DNA from: Siphonodentalium dalli
Lineage: Eukaryota; Mollusca; Scaphopoda; Gadilida; Siphonodentaliidae
Assembly: GCA_032622095.1 (NCBI GenBank)
Contig: CP136061.1
Span: 19,036,991-19,100,990, forward strand
Length of the DNA stretch: 64,000 bases
Reading direction: 5' to 3'
Both the position numbers and the translations under genes were made by a program. The notes under the pieces are model-generated. The model did not search any database. It saw only the letters and a program-made list of their open reading frames with translations, and was not told the origin of the DNA. This document shows positions 11,801 through 23,800 of the stretch, one piece after another; position 1 is the first letter of the stretch; each line of letters opens with the position of its first letter.

Positions 11801-14800
11801 AATGTTCAGATAATAAGTTTAACCCTTTCTATTCTAAAGCATCATTGATGAGTAGTTATCCCATAGGAAATGTTCAGATAATAAGTTTAACCCTTTCTAT
11901 ACTAAAGCATCATTGATGAGTAGTTATCCCATAGGAAATGTTCAGATAATAAGTTTAACCCTTTCTATACTAAAGCATCATTGATGAGTAGTTATCCCAT
12001 AGGAAATGTTCAGATAATAAGTTTAACCCTTTTATATACTAAAGCATCATTGATGAGTAGTTATCCCTTAGGAAATGTTCAGATAATAAGTTTAACCCTT
12101 TCTATACTAAAGCATCATTGATGAGTAGTTATCCCATAGGAAATGTTCAGATAATAAGTTTAACCCTTTCTATACTAAAGCATCATTGATGAGTAGTTAT
12201 CCCATAGGAAATGTTCAGATAATAAGTTTAACCCTCTCAATACTAGAACTAGAGGTGCCACGATTATTTATTTTGATAATCGATAATCGGTCGTCAATAA
12301 TCGACTATAATCGATTAATCGTACATAATAATAATAACATCAGTAGAAGTATTCCGTAATATGGCCTATTGCCATATTGGCTGGGTGCTGGTTAACTGCT
12401 ATCGCTGCTTGTTTGAGACATCAGCTGATGTAATTTTTGTGTTAATAAAGTGCATCATATTCATAAACCACCGGTAATGACTAATGAGCACAATGTATTC
12501 AATACAAGCACAGTTCTCGGCGATGTCATGGTTATAATATTTGTGAGTTCATTGGAACGAACGTAGCGATTAATTTAACAGCCAAACATACAAGCAATAT
12601 AAAGTAGGAATGCCAGGAATCTAATGTTACGGAAACTATAAGTTTCAGCGAACTTCCAGAGCATGGATAACAATTACAAAGGTGGGCCCCTGCCCGCAAA
12701 TTTCAGGACTCAGAACGAGTTAAGTATTTGGTAATAGTTAATTTCATTTAGCAGTCGCCACACTATAAGCGATAGCCTGTACTAGTAACATCTAAGTATA
12801 CTTATACAAACAAAGTATACTTGCTGCAAATGACACTGCCGAGAATATCGCTGATTAAAATGCTGTAGGTTCCCGGATTTCGAGAGAATGTCAATCAACT
12901 CCCCTTTGGTCCAATGAGATTCAAGGGCGAGGGCATTCAGTTCACTGACAGTCAGCCCATTTCAAAGATGTAGTGCCGCCTTTCTTGTAGAAATATACAA
13001 CGATGTCGGCATAAGTTCAAAGCCTCAGTGCCGCCATCATGGCGCCATGCAATTTGAAGAATATACAATGAATCGAAGAGTAACCATGTCATCAAATGAA
13101 CTGCCTGCTGTTTGCAACATATACTAGTAGTATGCAAGTTGTCGGAATCTCTTTGATACAGTTGTATATTAAACTGTGTAAAACAATCAGGGTATTCAAC
13201 AATAACCGGCATTTTCCAACGTCCGAAATAAATAACGCAGATTAATCGACGACGGAAATGGTAATCGATTATCGGCTTTATCAACGGTTCATCGATTATA
13301 CGATTAATCGCGGCACCCCTAACTAGAACATCATAAATGAGTAGTTGTCCAATAGGAAATGTTCACATAATAAGTTTAACCCTTTCTATACTAAATCATC
13401 ATTGATGAGTAGTTATCCCATAGGAAATGTTCACATAATAAGTTTAACCCTTTCTATACTAAATCATCATTGATGAGTAGTTATCCCATAGGAAATGTTC
13501 ACATAATAAGTTTAACCCTTTCTATACTAAAGCATCATTGATGAGTAGTTATCCCATAGGAAATGTTCAGATAATAATTTTAACCCTTTCTATACTAAAG
13601 CATCATTGATGAGTAGTTATCCCATAGGAAATGTTCAGATAATAAGTTTAACAAATGACCAATACTAAACATTTCCCTCAATAAATTGGACTCCTTCTGT
13701 ACTTTTATTTATCTGTCGTCTGCTTATATTACCTGTACATCCCTGCAAAACAATAAAAAAACATTCCGATGTACACTTATTAACTGACTGGGAGAATCCA
13801 TTTAGTATAGAAAGGGTTATAAATTGGGACTAAGAATTTCTAAGAATGTTTTATTTTTAATTCCACAGGAGAAGATATAGCGGGCGACATGCGACCTAGA
13901 TATAACCAGTCCTTGAAATTGGCCACAGCATTGCTTATTGTCAGCTGTGTCAGCATGTGGAATATATAATGCCACAGCATTAAATTTTCCTAATTCGGAG
14001 GGCAAGATAACCATGTTTAATTTTTTACTTCTCCAGGAGAGGACATACCGTGCTACAGGCGACCTTGCCACCAAAAACAGAACATGTCTTCCTGGTTCGG
14101 ATGTCACCTGTTCAACGCAAGCTCTACAATGCATTCATGGATTGCATACAGGATGAAAACTTCCATGCATGGGCATCTAATAATCCAATCAAAGCTTTCT
14201 CAGTTTGCTGCAAGGTATGACATAGGTTACAGCCAACCACCGGCACACACAAAATGGCTAACTAAAGTGATTACATGGTATGACATAGGTTACAGCCAGA
14301 CATGTTAAGTTTTCAAAATGTCAATCCGGGAGATTTTTTTCGGGAGGTCTGCCCAAAAATGTTCGTGTTCCAAAAATCATTTTATGATGAAGATTACATA
14401 GTTTTAAATGAGTTTTTATTTGTGTTTATTTTATAAATATATACACCTTATATAAAATGGTAATGAATGTCCTGTTGGTAAATGTAATAGAGCTACTGTG
14501 AGTGGGAGATACGTGCATGTTTAAGTGTTTATATAAAAATAATACACGGGAAAATCTGGCATGCTTAACTTCCTGTTTCCTGTTAAAAGCATATAGAGTT
14601 TTCTCCCTTCTACCGTAATATATGCACTGTGTTGACCCAATGTTCTTAATCGATCTATTTTGATTTTGTCCGGGATATTTCTGCGGCAGTTTTATTTAAA
14701 ATGTTGGGTTTGAAAATAAAATGATTATTAGTTTTAATTATTTATTTTTATCAAGCACAGAAAAATAGAACGCAAAATGCACAAAAATAAAAAATAAAAT

Positions 14801-17800
14801 AAAATAAAACACAATATAATATCAACATGAGTAGAGTTATGGCTGGTTTGATTTCAGTTTATCATTCGTGGTCTCTGACGTAGTCCCATGTTGCTTTCTT
14901 TGCCGATGTTGCAAGATCCTTAGTAACATCATAACTGTAACACTCCCCGTCGTTGTTCATTTTTGTCGCCAAAAGTCCACACAGAGTGTCATTGTTCAGT
15001 TCAGACCGGAAACATGTCTGAATTTTTCTAACCATTGAAAAAACTCGTTCACAGTCGGCATTACTGTTAGGTATGCAAAGCAGGCACATTATCACTTTGG
15101 AAAGAGACGGAAATCGAGTAACTCCTCTGATTGTTTTTAACTTTAACACCTTGAACCACCAGCTGTCAACCCTGTCTGCCTCTATGTCGAATTCTGGTAG
15201 ATCTCTGGATGTCAGGAAGTCGTCGAATTCTTCTTGCAATGTCTCTGAACAGATGTCCAATTTAAACCGAGTTCCGATTCGTTCAGGAATACCATCGTCG
15301 ATGTTCTCTCGCACAGCCGGATCTGGGTTTAATACACACATGTCGGCCAGGAGTTTGTCCTTAAACGGAAATCGCTGGATCATCTTCTGCACGATAGCTT
15401 CGTAGAACCGTCTGACTGTATCGAAGAATTCAACAAGGTCGATGGCTTTGATGACTTTGTTCTCCTCGAGATAACGACAGGCGGGTAATCCGATGGCAAT
15501 GGTGTCGTTCGCAAGCTGATTATCGCGCACTTTGAACTCGACGTCAGTCATTTCATCTGCAGCTTTGATCACCTTCTTCTGGACGAATTTGGCGAGGAAC
15601 TTTCGCAAGAGCCGATACATTTCAGGTTGAATGTGCCACATCATGGTTTCGTCGGACTGGAACAGGCAGTTGAACTTGTTGAGTGGAGCAATGATGTGTT
15701 CCAGGAACAGAAAATACAACTTCATCTGATGATTTTGTAGACGGGCTGTCGTTCGAGAAATTCTGCTGACACTATCAGTTTCACTGGCATTCAACTTGGA
15801 GAAGTAGAGTTCTAATGCATCCCAATGGTGAAGCAGGCGTTTTATACATTTCTCAAGACTAAGCCACCTGGTCGCGGTGTGCTTCAGTATCTTAAGGGGG
15901 TCGGTGTCCGTGAATTCCAAGAATTTCTGATACTCCTCCTTCCGTTTAGAACTTTTACTGAAGTGAAAATGAACATCCTGTAGAAGTTCCTCAACTGGTA
16001 ATTGTATCTCCTTCATTGCTTTCTTTGCGCACAAGTTAGCAAGGTGGCAGATACACCCCAAGTTCAGAACCGATGGACTCTCCTCCCGGATTTTAGTAAA
16101 TACCGAACATTTTCTCCCCATCATTACGTTACAATTGTCCGAACAGAAGGCCGTAACATTGGTCCATGGTATGTTGAGTTTCTTGAAAATACGGTCAATC
16201 TCGTTGAATATGGTCGAAGCGTCGCTGATGTTGCAGACCGGCATGTCTAGAAATCTGGTAACAGCTTTCTCTGTCATTTCGTCGACGACGCGAACAAGAA
16301 TAACGAGTTGTTTGTTGGATCCGGTATCATTGGATTCATCTATCATCAGTGTGAAGGGGCTGTTCCTGCATTTTTCGACGATGGGTTCGGTCAGGGTTGG
16401 TGCAATGGCGCGTTTAATGATCATCGTCGTTTTCATTCGTCCACATGAGAATTTCTTAGCAATGTCACTGTCGGGAAACATGGTTTTAGACAATTTGTTG
16501 AAATGATCCGAAACTGAGAAAGGAAGGTTGTGTTCTGCCACGAAATTTGAGAATAACACTTCGGCCTTGATAACTTGTTCCGCACTACCGTCTTTCTTGT
16601 TTGCGAAAAACTTGTCTAAAGGTTTTGTCGTCGTCTGTGCTGATGAAAGGTTTTTATGCTGCACAGATTGTCCATGTCTAACTGCATCATTTTTGCCACC
16701 GTGGCTCACACTGAAATGTGCGTTACAAACTTTGCAATATGCTGTATTTGCGTTTCTATCACTTTTAGTAATCCATGGCATGTCACTGATCCATGAATTT
16801 TTAAATTTTGACTCATAACGGGCACGTTTTTTGGATGGTTCGACAGACATTTTGAGATGTATACCAGACAGATATGACATAAACGCCATCAGTTGGATTA
16901 ATATAGGCCCCTTGCCTTCTTGTGAAAACAAGATTATCACTAATCAGTGAACTTAAATCATAAAGTATCCGTTACTTAGAAATGTTCATCAATGGGACCT
17001 CACAATACAATTGTGCACTTGTGATTGTACGTTTTGTATACTATAACAACACCCTTTATACGTGTGGCTTCTCCAGAGTGTGAAAATCAATTAATACCAG
17101 TCACAGTTCACCACTGATCAATCTTCAATAAGAGGGAACATCAAAAGTTACCGACTGGTACATTGATTGAACGTTAATGTGTGAGTATTTACGGTACCGG
17201 AAATCCATGTAATTTGGGAAATCCCCACATACACGAATTTAAAAAACAAAACAAAAACTTCGTTTTGGAATTTTCAATGCGGGGTTTTGATGAATCCGGG
17301 AGATATTGGGGGTAATCCGTGTTTGCGGAATTGCCGTGGGATTCCGTGAGTCTCACGGAGAATCCGTGAAACTTAACAGCTCTGGTTACAGCCAACCACC
17401 GGCACACACAACATGGCTAACTAAAGTGATTACATGGTATGACATAGGTTATGCACACACAACATGGCTAACTAAAGTGATTACATGGTATGACATAGGT
17501 TACAGCCAACCACCGGCACACACAACATGGCTAACTAAAGTGATTACATGGACAAAAGTACACTTGTTTTTGTACGGTTATATTTTGTGAATACACATAT
17601 TTAGAATAAATGGGCTACACATACCAGCATGTGGCCGCAAGTCTCTAATTAAATCTAGTAATTTCACTCGTTTGTCACATTCCGCTGTGATACATATTCC
17701 CCGTAAAGAAAAAAAATAGGCCCTTTCCCTTAACCCTTCCATCTGCTGGAGCTTCCTGAAATTTTGCGAAAACCCTGTGCCAATGCATTCTCTTATACAT

Positions 17801-20800
17801 GCGAGTATCCCATAGGGGGCCTTGCATATATAAGAGAATACATTGCCTAGCAATATTTACCTTGACATGGTAAGCTAGTGCATTCTCATATATACAATGC
17901 TCCCTATGGGAGACTCGCATATATCAGAGTGCACTGGCACAGGATTTTTAATGCTGCACCAGCACAGCTCCCATCATGAAAGGGTTAACCCTTTACCCAT
18001 CAAACCGGCCAAAACCGGCCAAATAAAGCTTCAACAGCCTAAAATATCTTCGGTCTGTCTCAATAGAACCATACAAATATGGATATCATTGGAACCGGCT
18101 CCTTGACCACATTGTGATGGTTACAGTTATGCCCTGTGCCAATGCATTCTCTTATATATGCGAGTCGACCATAGGTCGCCTCGCATATATAAGAGAATGC
18201 ATTGGCCTAAAAAAAATCTTTTTTTAACACTTTTTACCATTTTTTCTTACATTCTTTAACAATTTTATAATTTTTAATGTGTTAAGCCAATGCATTCTCT
18301 TATATATGCGAGGCGACCTATGGTCGACTCGCATATATAAGAGAATGCATTGGCACAGGGCCCTTCTGTTGGGTAAAGGGTTAAGGGCTTTAAATTGGAT
18401 TATGTATCTTTAATTTGAATGGCGTAATCAACACTTTATGATTTATACTGAACCTTGTTCTTTTTGCTTTGAGACATTGAGATACGCTGGCCACTTTTGT
18501 CACATTCCTGCCGGCTTCCTGAGATCAAAATATGTTCATAAAGTGAAATGCTTTTATATGGATTTCATGATATGAAGACAACATGGCAACTGATAAGAAT
18601 GAAAAGGGACCAGCCTAGATGTCAAACCTTGAAATAGTGTGTTTTCATTTGTAGAATGAGGTCCCCAGAGGGTGAATTTCATGACACTATCCAACATGGT
18701 GGGCTAGCATCACCAAATTCACCCTCTGGGAACCTCATTCTGTTTAGGCCTCAACTGTTATGGGAGATCTAGATTCAGATTAAAGTTTCCCAGTTGAAGT
18801 TGGTGATGTTCACCCATTAGTCACCTAGATTATGCATTTTATCTCTGCAAATTAGGGGATATAGAAACTGAACAGAAGAAAAGTAACTAAAACAATGTTA
18901 ATTTGAGACTATACATACAACTCAGAAGATCAGGCCTGTGCAGAATGAGGTTCCCAGAGGATGAACATAGTGATTCCAGTCCTGCTTGTACTGGGTAGAA
19001 TCACTAAATTCACCCTCTGGGAACCTCATTTTGCAAATGACAGATACACTGTTTCAAGGCTTGCTAGAGGTTTCAAATTGAGAGAAGTCACTTCTCCCTG
19101 GTTATTAGGGAGAAGTAATAATGGCTGAAGTTCCATTTACACCCTAACATCACCCTTCTTATAATGATCCAATAAGTATTATGTAACACAAGAGCCCATT
19201 CATAAAACCATTATAGTGAGTAAGAACACCATTATAGTGAGTAAGAACACCATTATAGTGAGTAAGAACACCATTATAGTGAGTAAGAACACCATTATAA
19301 TCAGTAAACCATTATATTGAGTAAGAACACCATTATAATCAGTAAACCTGTATAGTGAGTAAGAACACCATTATAGTGAGTAAGAACACCAGTATAGTGA
19401 GTAAGAACACCATTATAATCAGTAAACCATTATAGTGAGTAAGAACACCATTATAATCAGTAAACCATTATAGTGAGTAAGAACACCATTATAATCAGTA
19501 AACCATTATAGTGAGTAAGAACACCATTATAGTGAGTAAGAACACCATTATAGTGAGTAAGAACACCGTTATAAAACCATTATAGTGAGTAAGAACACCA
19601 TTATAAAACCATTATAGTGAGTAAGAACACCATTATAAAACCATTATAGTGAGTAAGAACACCATTATAATCAGTAAACCATTATAGTGAGTAAGAACAC
19701 CATTATAGTGAGTAAGAACACCATTATAATCAGTAAACCATTATAGTGAGTAAGAACACCATTATAATCAGTAAATATACTTTAAATATTCCGTTGGGAC
19801 ATATGCATACTGGCATGTGAGAGATAAGTCACTTCTCCCTGGCACAAAGATAGGGAAAAGTGCCACATGTTAGGGAGACAATGTCTCTTAATTCGCTCTC
19901 TAGGCTGGTCCCTGAGAAAGAAAGCATGTTTTTCAGCACTATATCAACAAGTTCGGTTGAATAATATTCCACTAAGGTACAGTCCTCGAAATTGCCCATG
20001 GCATTAAGCAATGCCATTGGAAATGCTGTGGCAACATGTGGAATCTTACATGCCACAGCATTAAATTTGCAGTGGAACATTTATTCTAATTTCGAGGGCT
20101 GAAGGCATGTTTTGATATCCCTACTTCTAGATTTATATTTTACATAAATTGATCGTTCAAACGAGTCATGGCTGTTTGAGCTATAGTGCATTGTCTTTTA
20201 TTTTAGATATGGAATCATCCAGACATCTTACACAAAGTCATTGTCAAGAAGAAACGTGATGAAGCCGATGATGACTTGGACATAGATCCAGATAAGAAGA
20301 ATGGCGTAGATGGGGAAGCTACTCCGAAAAAGAAATCCAAAGGCAGGTCAAAGAGGTCAAGGTCAACTACATCATCCCCGCGGCCGCAATCAGATGCTGC
20401 CACGAGTAACACACCATCGCAGTGTTCTACACCAACATCTTTAACACCGACATCGACGCCTTCATTACCAATGCCTATATTTGACAGGAGTTCGAATGAC
20501 ACGGCTATAACATATGAATGGGTGAGATGTTATTATAAGGACAAATAAATACAAATTCTGTGTTCTCAGCCACCTTCCTCATCACTGAAGTATTCTTTTA
20601 AAAAGCCTTATCAAACATTTTTATCAATATTTTTTGTTGGAAATATTGGATTCAAATGAATTATTGCTTATTTTGGAGTATGTTTTCTAGGTTTTGAGAA
20701 CAAAATTAAAATAAATAGCCTCCCGGCCTCATTTCAAAACTGAGATCTAATTGCCTGAGAACACAGATATTTTATTTTAATGGCCAAATTCAAGGGGAAT

Positions 20801-23800
20801 ATTTGTCCCTAAAAAATTGTGATATTTTTTGAGAACTTCTAACTACAGTTTTCAAAACTCCGATATTGACTGCTGACCGGTGAATGTGCGATGAAACAGA
20901 CCAATATTGTCTGCTGATGGGAGAATGTGTGACAAACGGACCAATATTGTCTACTGATTGGTGAATGCGTGGCGAAACAGACCGATATTTACTGCTGATC
21001 AGTGAACGCATAACAATAATGACCGATATTTCTGCTGATGGTGAATGCGTGACAAAATGGACCAATATTGTCTAGATTGGTGAATGCGTGATGAAACGGA
21101 CCGATATTGTCTGCTGACAGGTGAATGCATGACGAAACCGACCGATATTGTCTGTGATTGGTGAACGCGTAACGAAACGGGCTGATATTGTCTGCTGATG
21201 GGTAAATGTGTGATGAAACGGACTGATATTGACTGCTGACGGGTGATTGCATGAAGAAATGGACCGATATTGTCTATGATTGGTGAACGCGTAACAAAAT
21301 GGGCCAACAAGCCTTGAAATAGGGTATCTGTCATTTGCAGAATGAGGTCCCCAGAGGGTGAATTTAGTGATGCTACCCTGCATAGCGGGCTAGCATCACC
21401 AAATTCACCCTCTGGGGACCTCATTCTGCTTACACCTCAGCAGAATGAGGTACCCAGAGGGTGAATTTGGTGATGCTAGCCCGCTATGCGGGGTAGCATC
21501 ACTAAATTCACCCTCTGGGGACCTCATTCTGCAAATGACAGACACCCTATTTCAAGGCTTGGGTGCTATTGGGTATGGTATCACAGCTCATTCTGAATTT
21601 GTTCTTTACAGGCTGAGGACATCCTGAAGGATTATGAACAAGGTGTGCTGGATAATGGGGGAAAGTTTGTTATAATGAAATTTCTCATCGAAGAAGCTGT
21701 TAAGCATGGAGAAAAAATTCTGTTGTTCAGGTAAATTGACTTCTTATCTCGTGAAGGGAATATATCTATCCTAAAATATCAGGTAAATTGACTTCTTATT
21801 TTGTTAGGGGAATATATCTATCCCAAAACATCAGGTAAATTTACTTCTTATTTCATTAAAGGAAGATATCTATCCCAAAATATCTATACTTGGCACGCGT
21901 ACCGTTGAATAGAGATAGAGCCCCATATAACATTGTTTGTTTGAAGAAAAAAAAACTATGTTTCTCTTCAATTTGTTTACAAATTTAAAGGTGTAAGTCA
22001 ACTAATAGCTCAGTTTGTCAAAACAACATAAGATTATAATTTGTTGACCCTTTCATTACTAAATAGATTGTCCCATTCAAGTATAAATATATACATTGGG
22101 ATGTCCTAATATCATATTTGAGGTGTGCGATGATAATGCAAGTGCAGAAAATATAGGATTCCTGTTCAGTCATTTGAAAGAAATGTTTAGATGATAAGTT
22201 AAACAAAAGCTGTTCCATTCTCTCACCATCAAATAGAAACCCTGGGTAATGGGCAGGCCATTGTCACAACGTTTCTTATTCTATGTGATCTATGGACCGG
22301 TCAGCTGTCCCATTTCCTCACCGACAGACAGAAACCTTAACCATAAAAGGTCAGGGCATTGGTACAATCTTTCTTATTCTATGTGTCTATTGTTTGTTTT
22401 CAGTCAAAGTTTATGCATATTGGATCTTATAGAGCTGGGTAGGAGGCAGGACATTGATATAGCCTTTTTAATGTGTCTATTGTTTATTTTCAGTCAAAGT
22501 TTGTACACTCTGGATCTTATAGAAGAATACTTGGGGAAATGTGAGGTGCCATTTATGGAGGAAAAATGGGGTAAAAATAAAACATACTTCCGTAAGTATA
22601 ACGCACTAAGTATTTTGATCAAACTTTCCCTTTTATCCCTTCCATGACTGGAGCTTCCTTTAATTTTGCGAAATCCCTGAGCAATGTATTCTCTTATATA
22701 ACAGAGTCTCCCAGAGGGAGCCTTGCATATATAAGAGAATTCATTGGCCTAACAAAATTTAAATTGACTGTGTAAGCCAGTGCTCTTTGGAGACCCAAAT
22801 ATATAAGAGAATGCACTGGCACGGGATCTTTAATGCTGCACCAGCGCAGCTCCCATAATGATTAGGTTTATATAAAGCTCGATTTATAGAGTGCTTTGAC
22901 ACTTTAATGGAGGGAAACTGAGCATTTTCACAAGTAGTCAGCCTCGTAAAAATGCTACACTTAGTAGAGAAATTGAGAAGACTTTTAGAGTTGGAATTCT
23001 CGACTCTCGAGATTTCCACCTATATATTCTTCTGCACTTCACTTACCTTGACAATGTTATATTTTATTACATGATCCGACCCTTATTCCATTCATTAAAC
23101 CCATTCTACAATAATGATATACATGTACAACGGTCATTGTATAACAGGAAATAGTGCAAGGTATACCCAAATGTGTTATTGTTTTGCAAACGTGATCTTT
23201 GACTTCCGGCTTGTCGTCTGTTTACATTCTGTATGCTAAGTATGTTAATATTTACGGTCTGTAAAATCGGCCCTAAAAAAAATATAAAAATATTAAAAAC
23301 AATTAGTTTTTTTTTGGTTGAATTTTTTTTGGGTATGCTTTAGCATGCTATAGCGAATTTAAAAACAAACTGGATAAAACCTTAGGGGCATGTTATAACT
23401 CAAAACTATCACCAAGTATTCATAGTAATAAATTTGATGCCCATGAAAAACGTAAGATTCCCTGGCACTAAACCTACAAAATAAGTCTGTTAAAGAATAT
23501 AAGAAAAAATTATTAAAATTGTAAAAAATAATAACAAATGATGAAAAATTGTTAGGCCAATGCATTCTCTTATATATGCGAGGCGACCTATGGTCGACTC
23601 GCATATATAAGAGAATGCATTGGCACAGGGTATATGGGTTGATACAAATATCGGACCTGGCACTGAAAGGGTTAAATCAATGTTTGTGACTATTGTTGAT
23701 TTACTTTGAATAAATATTTCATTAAACTTGCGTCATTAAATACTTCAAAGAGTCTTATTTATCTGGGCCTATTTATTTACGCAGGCAAACAACGCATAGT

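Larger units (their letters stand above)
14215..17552 (+). repeat. 63-bp tandem repeat starting at the exon 3 donor, split by a hAT insertion
   Basis: The repeat unit GTATGACATAGGTTACAGCC, AACCACCGGCACACACAA, ATGGCTAACTAAAGTGATTACATG begins exactly at the splice donor at 14215. Further starts are at 14278, 17437 and 17488. The intervening 14297-17384 is the hAT transposon, which duplicated GTTACAGC of one unit. Before the insertion it was a contiguous array of about four units. Confidence 0.9.

Noticed and set aside
10694-13655. CRISPR-like regularly spaced repeats
   Set aside because: The units abut without unique spacers and the genome is eukaryotic; it is a minisatellite. The same applies to the arrays at 24042, 41680 and 46640.
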